Shown here: piece after piece, positions 23,472 to 35,098 of the stretch
How the letters are laid out: every line of letters begins with the position of its first letter
Position numbering within the stretch: position 1 is the first letter of the stretch
Made by a program: the position numbers and the translations under genes
Notes under the pieces: model-generated
The model's database searches: none
The model's input: only the letters and a program-made list of their open reading frames with translations
What the model was told of the DNA's origin: nothing
Origin: Hermatobates lingyangjiaoensis
Lineage: Eukaryota; Arthropoda; Insecta; Hemiptera; Hermatobatidae
Direction: 5' to 3'
Assembly: GCA_026182355.1 (NCBI GenBank)
Contig: JAPFBL010000068.1
Location: forward strand, 806,001-870,000
Length of the DNA: 64,000 bases

Positions 23472-23917
23472 TTTTTTACCGTTTTAGCAACAGGCAAAAT
23501 ATCATTAAAAACGAAAAACTCATCTTGTAATGATGAAAATTTGCCCTATTTCATAGATTTGTTTGCATTAAATTAAAAAAAAAGTTAACCGAATTGAATT
23601 AAAGATATTTATTTAACTTTAAATAAAAGTAAATGATGAAATGCTTTTAATTAGTCAATTTTTTATGTTAGGTTTAAACTATCAGAGGGAATACTAATTA
23701 ATATTAGAAACAGAATAAACCGTCACACCTTGTATACCAGGTATTAGTGTTTCTAATATAAATCATACAAACCTCAGTGGTACTAACCATATGCATGAAA
23801 ACACTAATTGTACTTATGTACTTAGATTGTATATGTACTGTGGATAATTATGTTACACTGTTAATTACTGCATGATAAAGTGTTTCTAAATAGTTATAGA
23901 CAAATAATGCATATGCA
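23472..23917. other. No gene seen; small inverted motif
   Basis: AT-rich. AATATTAGAAAC (about 23700) and GTTTCTAATAT (about 23749) form a short inverted pair. Confidence 0.5.
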
Positions 23918-23929
23918 ATATATATATAT

Positions 23930-23977
<48 letters not shown>

Positions 23978-24710
23978 AAAAATTATGCCAATTTTAACTT
24001 TTGTTCTTTTCCGAGTTAATTTTTCAAGTTTTCTCACTATGGATTTCCACCTTTTTGGTAAAATATAAAGTAATTCACCAAAAGATTTATCTTGACTTCC
24101 ATTTTATTCACTAAACAAGTTTTAACCATAACAAACAAATTAACAATACATACAAATTATATACGACGTTTCGATCAGCTCTGACCATCTTCAGGGGCTA
24201 ATAACTAAATCATCACATAACTCAAATACGAAAATAAGAACTATATAAATTATTAACACAATTATTAACATCCTAACGGAATAAGAAATATTTTCATGAA
24301 TTGAGTGGGAGGTTATACAGATTATAACGGTCCTCAGGGTTGCTATTAATTAAAAGTATAACGAATTTGAAAATAATCAGGGATTGAACTTAATATCCTA
24401 CGTACGTGTGATGATTTAGTTATTAGTCCCTGAAGATGGTCAGAGCTGACCGAAACGTCGAATATCATTTGTATGTATTGTTAATTTGTTTGTTATGGTT
24501 AAAACTTGTTTAGTGAATAAAATGGAAGTCAAGAATGAATATTTTGGTGAATTACTTTATATTTTACCAGAAAGGTGGAAATTCATAGTGAGAAAACTTG
24601 AAAAATTAACTCGGAAAAGAACAAAAGTTAAAATTGGCATCATTTTTAATAAAACATGTTTGATTGAAGGTCTGCTCCCAAAATACACAAATATATATAT
24701 ATATATTATA
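23918..24710. mobile_element. Large head-to-head PLE terminal dimer bracketed by TA arrays
   Basis: Inverted arms of about 246 bases (23974-24219 and 24406-24652) surround a 186-base spacer. Each arm has a hammerhead-like core: antisense 24169-24194, sense 24430-24455 (CTGAAGA, T, a GGTCAG...CTGACC stem, GAAA, CGTCG). Each core is followed by PLE ORF codons (MVKTCLVNKMEVKN, YFGELLYILPERW, KLEKLTRKRT, FNK). The left arm meets (TA)n (23918-23973) just after FNK. The right arm continues through TCLIEGLLPKYTNI to (AT)n at about 24690-24710. The two arms differ by scattered substitutions. Confidence 0.88.
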
Positions 24711-25099
24711 AATTTGAAATAAATTCTGCATGTACGGCATAACTTATTACGCATGCATGTGATTAGAGTCACACTCTTTACTGTGACACCAAGGAATATT
24801 ATTATGATTATAGTAATCATGAGATATGCAATTTCATTACCTGAACTAATAATACTCACATAAATCTGTTAATACTAACATTTAACAGAATATTTCTCAC
24901 ACTGTTCACCAACATTTACAAACTCAATGTTTTTAGTTTATTTCTATATAAAATAATAATGATAAAATAAATAAGCTTTTACATTTTTTTTAAAACATGT
25001 ATTCATTTATAGGTCACTGACCAAATTTTTGAGGATGCCTTCCTACCTGTGACTGGGTGGGTGTCATAACATAATATGTTATAACAAATCTATATTATA
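24711..25099. other. No gene seen
   Basis: AT-rich. The 100-codon minus frame 24557-24859 is antisense PLE plus microsatellite. Confidence 0.6.
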
Positions 25100-25202
25100 T
25101 TGAAGACCAACATTTTTATATTTAAAATGTAATATAAAAGAAAGTAAAAAGATCTTGCTTAAGCACTTGGCAATTGCTTACAATTTGACATTCACCCGTT
25201 AG
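25100..25202. repeat. Chimeric duplication of two upstream segments
   Basis: 25100-25159 copies 23410-23471, and the next bases, 25161-25202, copy 21301-21342 exactly. The sources lie 1.7 and 3.9 kb upstream, in the same orientation but in reverse order. No transposon terminus is visible at the joints. Confidence 0.93.
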
Positions 25203-26389
25203 CTTTACTTTGACATTTTATCGTTTAGCAAATCATAATGTAACTTGGCACACTTATGGCTTTTTCAATGATAAGGAATCCCATTAGTCTTGGATAATAC
25301 TTTTCTTTTTTTATTATTATAGAACTAATAAAAGAACTACATGCTCTTTTAGAAGTATGTATGACAATCTTGGGTAACACTGAGCAATCGCAAAGGTATA
25401 TTATAGTATTTTATGCTACATTGAGTTCTAACTTTAATCCACTCTTCTTAGATATAAAAAAAAAATTAAAACATGGTTTAATTATTGTCTTGATATGAAG
25501 ATTGCTTGAGAAATCTCATTCATTTTGAATATTGAATGAGAAACAGGTACATAAAAGAAGATAGTATTAAACTCTATACACAGTGACAACTAAAACCATC
25601 ATGAAACAAAGAGCAAAGTTTTGTTTAAAATTAACGCAGTTGGAATAATCACATTGAACAATAAAATTGTTTGATTCTAAATGAATTTGATAATATGTTG
25701 ACTTAAAGTTTAGTGTAGGCTACTCCCAACTTCTATTTGTTTTCTGATACAGTTATCAGTGTCATTCTGATACTAAATGGCCATACGTAAGTGTTTTTTG
25801 TATAGCAATTCTATCGCCCACATAAAATAGAGTTTCTTTTCCTCACTATTCCGTCTCTGTCTTGCTTTGTGCAGTCTTTTTCATTTAGTCACTCATTGGT
25901 TCATTTATCAATCATGTCACTGAGATTCACCTGTGCTCTCTTTCATACGACTGCTCCTTATTTTTTATTTGCTCATAACATTTTTATCCATTAGCAGCGA
26001 ACACAGCATACCGATTTAATGAGGGCAGTAACTATAAAGAAATATTAGTAGTCGAATCAGTTACAATAGCAAACGACATCTACTTCATCATATGTTATTT
26101 TTTCGTATGGTGATTCTTATGATGTTTCCGAGGCATGATTTCAAAACCTTCTGTGATATTCAATTTTGTATTATTATTAACAGTTAATACTGGTAATAAT
26201 TGTCTTGCCAACAAATATTACAAGTTGAATAAGTTACAAATACCAAGTGAAGTACAAATAAATTGAATTGAATGTTGATGGAGCTCAATGATGGATATAA
26301 TGTGTAATAAAAGCTTCAATTGGGAAAGCCAATGGAGAAAATTCGTTGGAATGGGAAAATAAAATAATTGGTCGTCTATAAGGAAGGCA
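25203..26389. other. No gene seen
   Basis: AT-rich, no motif recognised. Confidence 0.5.
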
Positions 26390-26660
26390 AGAGGATAGGA
26401 AGTGGTTAAGTTTAATCTGAAGATGGAAGCCGAGAGAGGGGCGGTTTTATTGGCAATAAAGGAATGAATGGGCCTGAGTAGGGACGAGCAGATGCCTTGG
26501 AGCAGATGGTCCAAGTCGCACAGTTCCCCGCCGACAGATTCTATATACGTCCCTCCTCGCGCGATAAACACGCTTTAACAGCTTCCACGGCCTCCTCCCC
26601 ACCCCGCCCTCACAAACTCGCCAAATCCAACACCCTTCCAACTCTTCAATATCCATCAAA
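26390..26660. other. GC-rich ORF-poor island, possible regulatory element
   Basis: One of the most GC-rich stretches in the window (CCCCGCC, CGCGCG). Contains TTTTATTGGCAATAAAGG (26444-26461), a caudal/posterior-Hox-type pair. The overlapping frames of 62-117 codons on both strands are mutually incompatible and show no motif. Function is inferred. Confidence 0.35.
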
Positions 26661-27387
26661 TCGCAAAACTATATATTTTTCCTGAATTTCTCTAATGATG
26701 CAGAGGTATTTAATAGTCAAAGTGACTACCTAGAACAGAGGTTAATCTTAACTTTTTTTGAGAATCTAGTGAAGCTTATGAACTCCTTTGATAGAGAAAG
26801 ACCAATAAAGGAAACAGTACATGCTCTCAATGTACATGACAACATCTCATATAGTACCTATATAACATGAAAACGTATGCATAAAATAAACAATCTGAAA
26901 ACTATAATGTAATAATCTTGCGCAATGTAAAGAAGACAAAAACTATAATTATTAATTTGAAGTAATTATAGTTTTCAAATAATTTTTGGTATTTACTTTG
27001 ACCTCTATGGAGCCCCTGAGGTCCATTCATAGTTCTCAGGTTAAAACCACTGACCTCTAAGAAGTACCCGAATATCCTTCATTATAAGATGCATATTTGT
27101 TTCTATCTGAGTGCCTCTGAGTTCTACGTGCAGTGCATCTTATTGTGACAGAGTCTCGCAATAGATTAAAGAAATTCCGTTCAAAAACCATTGCGTCTTA
27201 AAAAACTCTTTATGCCAAAAGGGATGGAATTTCGTAAGAAAGTGGGAGTCAGATTTGACAAAAACTAATGTGGAATTTAAATTCCACATTTATACATTAA
27301 TGTGGATTATACATCCACTAAGTATAAGGAAATTATTTGTAAAAGTCCACATAAACAGGTTTCATCAAATAATAATAATATTTTTTA
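26661..27387. other. No gene; small palindromes
   Basis: Short hairpins AAAACTATAATTA/TAATTATAGTTTT (about 26939-26975) and TGTGGAATTTAAATTCCACA (about 27271-27290). Otherwise featureless. Confidence 0.55.
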
Positions 27388-27708
27388 TTCCAAGGTGGGA
27401 TTGACGGCTTGCTAGTCCGCTGCACCTATGGTACAGAATCTTCAAAAAATATTGCATCCCCCTGTTGATTCTAATTAGGAGTCCTAATTATAACATGAGG
27501 AATTCTAATTTTGCCAGCTCAAGTTTATTTAGAATAGGCATATTCAACGAGTACCTGACACAGTGCAGGCAAGGGACCGACAGATAAACTCCTATCCATG
27601 TTCAAATTTTTCGTACCTCATGCACAAAAAAAATCGAGGGACACAGTAGGAATTCATCTGCTCATCTACCACTCCTGAGGCTTCTGGGCTACCCGCTGGT
27701 CCCATTTA
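27388..27708 (-). mobile_element. Two adjoining tRNA-derived SINE pieces
   Basis: 27388-27470 is a truncated piece (GGGATTGACGGCTTGC...GCATCCCCCTG). 27470-27708 is a longer copy starting GATTCTAATTAGGAGTCC, with CTCAAGTTTATTTAGAATAG and GGGACCGACAG. Its head on the minus strand has CGGGTAGCCCAGAAGCC, an A-box match apart from the last positions. The B box is decayed. The second copy probably inserted into or beside the first. Confidence 0.65.
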
Positions 27709-29200
27709 CTATTGTTGTTGTTAACAAAAGTTGTATGTGTAGAGATTTATTCGACAATTTCTAATAGTAAACAAATATCTTATAATAACTTAGTGTGCAA
27801 TTGATTATTAGTGTGTGATAATGTAAAGAAAATTATGTAATGTAATTGAACGATGAAAAAACAAACTAAAACATTTGTAAAAAAAAGAGAAATAAACTAG
27901 AAATACACATTAAATAAAGGAACACTGATAGAGAATTCATCAGAAGAAAATTTGAACTGATACATGTTGACTCTCTATATTTATCTTTAATCCTGGTTTA
28001 TTTCTTATATAGAAAAGTAATAAAACTAGAGTAGTAAAACTTCTTATGTAGTAAAACTACAGTGGACACAAAAACAGAACTGAACACTCACTTGAGAGTT
28101 CAAGTGTTTTTTATGACTCTGTAATTTTTTTTTTATAATATCTACTTTATTTCTAGGAACATTATTTAGAAACTTAGTTTTTATTATTTATCAATCTTTA
28201 TGTTCTAACTTCAAAAATAACATTTATCAGTAAATTATTTTTTTTATGAGTGTTATTAATTTTAATGTATACCTGGGAAGGTTTAGGAGGCTGCTAATCA
28301 AAGAGAAGTGATGATTCGGTGAAATATTTAAAACATATCTCACATTCAACGTTTCTTTGGTTATGAACGCTTCACTTAACAAATGTGATAAATCCTTTTT
28401 ATCTTACTTTTACCGAGGTCTCTTTCTATGCAAACATCAATATTTCCCTTTATCTCTCGAGAGACACTCATTTAGCTTCCATGGAAGATAATGGGGAGAA
28501 ATAAACAGTGTGATAAGTAAAAATTGGATGATATTTTCTCCTCTGAGTTTAATGTTTTTTTTTTTAAGGGGTTGAAGAGGGCTAGAAGCTCTTCCCCTCG
28601 GCTCAAAGAACACTGACAAGTAACAAGTGGAGGCATTTTAAATTAAGGTGGCTCCCTCCATCGAGGCTTCCTGAGACAAGCTTCATCCATTCCTCACCCT
28701 CCTTTTTCTTTTAAAAGAAAATCCACAACGAGTTTAAATAAATCAGATCCTACTGTTTCCATATCTTTCCTGTATCTTGACTCCGCCACCATTAAGAGAT
28801 CCATTTCATTTTAGTAACTTATTCCACCCTTCAAGACTTTCTTAATATACTATTACTATTTATGCATTATTTGTCAAAACAAACCAACCCTTTCCATCGT
28901 CTTTATTCATTTCTTTACATTTCAATTCACACTTTATTTTAATATTATTTATTGGCTTCACCAAACAGTGATGAAACAAAGCTTTTCTCTTACTACTGAT
29001 GATTATGCACTCTTCTGGGTACTTCGCTATAACATTTCCCCGAAATACCCATGGATATGTTAATCACTTAGGTTAATATCAGTCTGTATATATATGTGTC
29101 AATAACGTTTGTCAACAGATTTTCTCGGCAATTAATTGCAAGTTTACACACATAGATAACGAAATAATCTGTGTTTATGTGCCTGTGTCATGGGGGAGGA
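27709..29200. other. No gene seen; mild GC rise at 28420-28700
   Basis: AT-rich apart from a GC-richer patch ending in CCTGAGACAAGC. The 60-codon minus frame 28437-28619 has no motif. Confidence 0.45.
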
Positions 29201-29201
29201 A

Positions 29202-29247
<46 letters not shown>

Positions 29248-29655
29248 AAACACTTTTTCTTCTTCTCGGAGTTTGGTCAGGGTAAATATATGGAATCACC
29301 TTTTTGCCAACGTTTCGTCTTTATTTTAAGACATCCTCAGGGCTATAAACTAACAAAAAAACAATAAACAATGGACATCGGTCATTTCTGCTCTAGAAAA
29401 CATCATAAACAAATTGAAGAAAACTTACTCAAAGCTGGTTTCTAAAGTAGAAATGACAAATGTCCATTGTTTATTGTTTTTTTGTTAGTTTATAGCCCTG
29501 AGGATGTCTCAAAATAAAGACGAAACGTTGGCAAAAAGGTGATTCCATATATTTAACCTGACCAAACTCCGAGAAGAAGAAAAAGTGTTTGTTAATATTT
29601 AGTGGCCAAGAAAACAGTACCGTAATATATATATATAATATATATATATATATAC
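29202..29655. mobile_element. Head-to-head PLE terminal dimer bracketed by TA arrays
   Basis: Inverted arms of about 155 bases (29243-29398 and 29441-29594). Antisense core 29313-29340 and sense core 29498-29525 read CTGAGGA, T, a GTCT...AGAC stem, GAAA, CGTTGG. The shared outer ends (GAGAAGAAGAAAAAGTGTTT) meet (TA)n 29202-29243 on the left. On the right, about 30 unrelated bases precede (TA)n 29624-29654. Near-identical frames on both strands are products of the inversion. Confidence 0.85.
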
Positions 29656-29694
29656 AATTAAATAAGAAACGGTCAGCGGACTTCTTAAAAAAAT

Positions 29695-29713
29695 TATATA
29701 ATAATATATATAT

Positions 29714-29746
<33 letters not shown>

Positions 29747-29820
29747 GTAAATTTGGGGAGCAATCCTTCTTTTTAGCAATGAAATTTATTCATGCCACAG
29801 TACAAAGGTCGTTCAACAAA

Positions 29821-29861
<41 letters not shown>
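29695..29861 (-). mobile_element. PLE ORF 5' fragment ending in TA, plus (TA)n-(TG)n
   Basis: Minus-strand reading of about 29795-29748 is NKFHC, stop, KEGLLPKFTYI, running into (TA)n at 29695-29747. This is the LLPKYTNI block with one stop. On the other side a compound (AT)n (29820-29844) to (GT)n (29845-29861) array follows. Confidence 0.65.
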
Positions 29862-31179
29862 GGTGTAGAATACTAAACTAAACATTTTAGAACAATCGGA
29901 TTAAATAGCAACTATGTCAGCAGCTGAACGACTACTATGACAGAAACATGAAATAGAGAGAAACATTTTATTCTACGAATAAGTAAAGAAATTTGGGGAC
30001 TTTTATTTTTAACTGAAACTGGTCTAGAATGAAACATGATCCTCAAAGAAATGGAACTTTATCTACTAAAAAAGAGATTGTCAACAGATCAATCTTGAAA
30101 CCACCAAACAATACGTCAATTATGATCTTTTCAAGAAGTATGTATTTCGAGGTGGTTGTTCATCTGAACCCAAGATTAAGTATTGTGATCGGTGGAGGAG
30201 ATAGATTCCCGGTTACTTTATAGATGACACTATCATTTCAATAGGTTACTTTCAGTAACCCTAATCAAACATCAGTGTAATAAGCTGCTTTTCCTAAAGT
30301 ACTACTGACTGCAACTTGTTCATTATGTTAACATATAAATTGCGTTTTTTTATAGAAAAATTAGTGAATAATTGATAGGTCTTGCAACCTGTTTGACATA
30401 CTATAATGGAAAATATCTCTACTATTTTTTTCATATTTAAGCTAAATATGGCTATCTATCCTCGTAGTAATCACCATTTGATAATTTTATAACTAGTTGA
30501 ATAATGACACATTGATAAAAGGAGTGTAATATTGATCTGTTATAATGTTACAAAAGTGAATTCGAAAGACTGTAGTATACCTGTTTTAAAACTCAAACAA
30601 ATGCTTCCCTTGGTTACATTAAAGCGTTTGAAATATTAAACAGTTAAGATTTTGCCATCATTCCTGTATATTAAAACTTGTATTAAATATTACAAGCTTA
30701 GAATACATTAGAAATGCTTTACGATCAAAGAAGCTTGACTTTCTATGAAGCTATTTTACCAATATTAAATTATTGACTTCTTTCAAGGAATATTTTTGTT
30801 TAAGAATTTGGCTTTGTAAAATATTTTATATTATTAAAACAAGCTAATATCATGCTAATAGAAGGGTAATTTACGAGGGGACCGTTATTGATAAAGTCAA
30901 GCCTATGGGTGGCTAACAGAGTCAACTGCGCAGGACGCTGAGTACTTTTATTGAAAACTGAAATAAATTGAAAATATTATTTGTCATCATTTTAATACAT
31001 TTCATTTACATTATTATTACTTCATTCCTATAAAACATATTAATTATGAAATAAATATATTTTGGTAAATTTACACGTTTTGAAATTCTGTAATTTCTTA
31101 TCCAATACATATAAATTCTTACTTCCGCTTAAATAAAACAGTCATGAAATTGGTAAAATTTAGAGTACAGATTTTTAAT
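29862..31179. other. No gene seen
   Basis: AT-rich. The 64-codon frame at 30029-30223 is not recognisable. Confidence 0.5.
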
Positions 31180-31352
31180 GAGAATATACCATTGTACAAG
31201 ATTGGGATAGACGGCTTAGCAAATCTCTGAGGTACTATGCACTCAGATTTTTTCATTGCTTGCGGGAAGAAAATCGAGGGCAAGACTGAGAATCGACTTC
31301 GGTTCTACCGTCTCGAGGCGAGCTCGCAAGCCACTGGGCTACCCTAGCCCCT
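31180..31352 (-). mobile_element. tRNA-derived SINE copy with intact A box
   Basis: The minus-strand head reads GGGTAGCCCAGTGGCTTGCG, an exact match to the Pol III A-box pattern TRGCNNAGYGG. The B-box region (GAAGTCGATTCTC) is slightly decayed. The body has GAAAATCGAGGGC and ATTGGGATAGACGGCTTAGC, shared with the other copies. The 5' end lies near 31352 (CCCTAGCCCC). Confidence 0.75.
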
Positions 31353-34300
31353 GAAATATACTTAGATATCTTCTCTAACTTAAAAGAAAATCATTATTTT
31401 TCGAATAAATGTGAGAAAACTTTTAGACATTGTTATGCTTTTCAAGGCGTAAGAATTTAGAAGAATAAATCATACTCAGCTGTATTTAAAGTGGGAAAAA
31501 ATGAAATTACCCTTCAAGATGGTCGAAATTTTAATTTATAATACAAAGTTGACCAATCAAGACTTTGTAAAATTAAATATCAATATATTTTAGAAAATTG
31601 AGATTTATATTCTTTTAAAATATTATTCTTTCAACAATATTTTAATGCCTAATTTTTCCATAAATTGTTAAGAAAGATTTATTTCAATACTTACTTGAAG
31701 GGGTTTTTGAGTTTTTCCTTCGCTTAAAAGAAAATAAACTTAAACATTTATGAAAAGATATATTCATATTGGTAAAGGATATATTAGCATAGAAAAGCGG
31801 GAAAGTTTCCATTTTCCAAACTTGGGTATTATTCTTTCGTGACACTGATTTGGAAGCCTCTTTAAAATTCTAAAGCTTTTTAATGTAAAAACTTTAGGTC
31901 GACGGACATGAGATATAGCAAGTTTCTGTTCGGCAATTCTCAACACACTGGCTTCCATTAATAATATTGTTTCTTCAAAAAAAAAAAGTTATGCTTTCAA
32001 GATTAACTTGGTATTTTTTTCGAAAGAAAATAATTTTATAAGGATAAAAATATTTATATTTTTCCATTTTCACAGAGTAGGGTTCATTACCTGGCCTCCT
32101 CCGAACAGATCTATCATACCTAGTCATAGATTGATTCCAAAATCTCGTGGATATGATAAAGGCCACACCGATTGACGGATTGTAATGAAATTGTATCCCA
32201 AATTAACCCGTTTTATTTGGGTGAATTAATTACCTTTTTTTAAAAAAAAATACATAGGCTAGAAGAGATGTTATCGGACATTATATGATTCCAGAAAATA
32301 TTTCTATGTCCTTAATGGCTAACTGAAGAAAAATGAAATCTTCTGAAAAAACGCAACCTAATATTAGCAATGAATATTTAAAAAAAAATCAATACATTTT
32401 GATTACCTCAAAAGGCAAAAAAGCTATAACACTGAAACTCAACAGACTAATTGATTACTTGTTTTACTTATCGAGTTTGTTTACATTGATTACAAATTAT
32501 TCTTCATAGTTGAGCAAAACAGAAAATTTTGTTTTCAAATTAAATACCAGGTACTTGTAGAAAGATGTTTTCGTGACTTAATATGATATCTAAGAACAAT
32601 AGAAATCTTAAAACTTTATTACAAACTCTAAGCAACTATTTCATCATACTCTCTAGCTATCTTTTACTCCATCTCTTCAGAAAGGGTTGGGCTTACCACC
32701 CTTTCTGGTCGTATCCAATCTTTCTTCGAGTAACCTCCTCACTACGATTGCTGGTATAGGACCTACCCAATCACACCCACCTAAATCTCCTCTACTAATC
32801 ATCTTATCTCAACCTCTTAAGTTTTTTATATACTGACGTGAAATACAACAACCTTCTGTTTAAACTACTTATCTCAAAGCTTCTATATTAACCCAGAGTA
32901 TTTCTAATCTTTATCTAAGGAGATCCAATTTACAGTGTGCTCACCTTCATCCAAGTTGGGTTTTTCAGTATCGATCCTGTGTACTTTTAAACGAAAGACG
33001 GGAATCTCTTTCACTACAGAATTCATCCATTTTTGAGAGCAAGTTAGCAATAGACAGGCGTATTAAATCTTGTAAAGAGTAATTTTTGTTTTACGAGATA
33101 TCAGGCCAGGGATTATCCTAAAAATATACCAGAATTTAAGATAGGTTTCAGCTTGGTAAGTACATGCTTACTCGTATAAATAGAGATTCTTGCAACTTCC
33201 TGTTACGAATACATTGACTGCCAAACCATCACCAAATTATCATGAGTTCTGATTGAACTAATGATTGTTCAGTTTTGAAACTCGTCGATGAGCAGAGCTC
33301 TTGGTCAGTTTAGAAACACCAGTTTGTAGAAAATGATTCCATTTGATTACCTTCTGGTAAAGGCTGCGGTACTTCGTTTTACTATACAGGTAAACCATGA
33401 GTAAAAATATCATCTACTCTTAAGGTTTGTTTTAGACAAAAAAAAAAAAACATTTTCAGAGGAATTTTAAGAGAGAATAATGACATTTATGTTGGACATA
33501 TTATATATAATTTGAGTTTGTTATTGAGAAATACAAAAACAAAGAAAACTAAATGGTTTTAGATCATTTTAGATTGAAACCGTCTTCAGGAGGAAAGATA
33601 AGAAACACACGGGAGAATGACGTGAATGGTTCACGTTTCACCTATCAGTTTCACCTATATTATTGTGAAGAAATTCTTGAAAATAAACAAATTCCGACAA
33701 GATTGATAAATAAAATACAAAAAAAAAGAACAATGATAAGAAATAGATAGTGAAAGGCACAACTTATAATTATAGAAGGGAGAATAGAAGAAGAAAAATG
33801 AGATAAAGTCAAATTATCATTTTTTTAATCAGATGACGGAATAAAAAGTTAATTTCAGAACTAGTAATGTAAAGAAACATGATTTAGGAATAATACTAAT
33901 AGAAAGAAATAAAGTCATTATTTTATTAAATTGGAACCAGTGGCATTTCCTTAAATGTATATAAAAACATATTTATCAGGATTGTATCAGTTTTGCAAGA
34001 CAAATAAAACTTTTAAAACCGAAGTTTTTGTATTTTCTAAAATATTTTTTAGTCGAACAGCAATAAACAAAATATGAGAAATCGTAATTATGGAATTAAT
34101 AAAATTATATTTACTTAGTAGTAAATTTATTACAGTGTAATCACTTAAGTTTGAATAGAAATATTTTTGGCGGAAAAATTTTGTTATCTACTTTCCATTT
34201 CTTCGTTTTCATTTTTTTTTTTTAATATTAATAAAATATACTTTATTTCGAAATTGTCTTTTTCCATTTCGTTGATAATTTATAACTGTCTTTTATGAGG

Positions 34301-35031
34301 TGCGGCGGGTGCCAAGAGTACGTCTGGTCTGGCTTTGCACTGAACCTGCTGAGATTTGGTGAAAATTAAGCACCCTTTGCTGGGGCTGGATCTCTGAAGG
34401 CCCAGTATTGGCAGCGACAGCTTGGACTCATTCCAGAAGACTTCTGAACCATTTACCTCTTGACTTAAACGATCCCCACCCCCTCACCAGCCAGTCCCCT
34501 TATCCAGAGAAAGCGAGAGAGTGGGAGGAGAAGAGGAGCAGCCTTTTAATTTTCCATTCTTTAGATGCAAAGTTTTTTTCACTCTAATTTACCTGTTTGT
34601 CCAATCGAATTCGTCTTTGTCACTGCCTGAGTGATCCCTTCTCCCACAGCTTGTGTACTTTATCTCTCCCCAGTCTATTTTGTCACATCCTTCAAGCAAA
34701 TTGCTTCCCTCTGTTTTTTTTTACTTTTCAATAATAAAATTGATTTTCATTCCCTTTTTTTTTTTGTCATCCATTCCATTTAGTTAATAGACTTTTGAAA
34801 ATAATAATTGCCATTAAATTTTTTAATCAAACAAATGGATTTTTAAACACACGCGTGGCTTTATTTAAATATACCTTGAAAAAAAAAACAGACATAAGGT
34901 TATTTCAATTTAGGAAATATTGGCAATACCACAGGGTTAGAGTAAAATCATTATGAATTAATAATCTATCGGAAACTAGGCAAACTCAAACTCATATGTA
35001 AACAAAACCTCTAAGAATCAATGACTAAAAA
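31353..35031. other. No gene seen; GC-richer patch 34290-34520
   Basis: AT-rich with chance frames (31764-31958, 31975-32166). 32679-32708 forms a hairpin with CAGAAAGGGT/ACCCTTTCTG arms. 33520-33600 carries an antisense, decayed PLE hammerhead-like core (complement of CTGAAGA near 33582-33588), similar to the 14.9 kb family. 34290-34520 is GC-rich without a frame. Confidence 0.45.
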
Positions 35032-35098
35032 AAAAATCTGGAGTGGCCTACACTCTACTTTACTATAAGTAACTCAATGTCAAATTTCTTGAGTATAT
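35032..35098. repeat. Dispersed repeat (copy also at 48238-48302)
   Basis: AATCTGGAGTGGCCTACACTC...CTTTACTATAAGTAA...AATGTC...TTCTTGA aligns over about 60 bases with 48238-48302, and in part with 59033-59080. No protein or tRNA-like head was seen, so the family is unidentified. Confidence 0.75.

Noticed and set aside
26218..26685. Overlapping frames of 62-117 codons on both strands
   Set aside because: They are mutually exclusive frames in a GC-rich island where stops are rarer; none shows a motif.
34295..34430. 5S rRNA-like wording (CTGAAC...GAAAATTAAGCAC)
   Set aside because: Only scattered matches. The internal control box C and closing stem are not recognisable.
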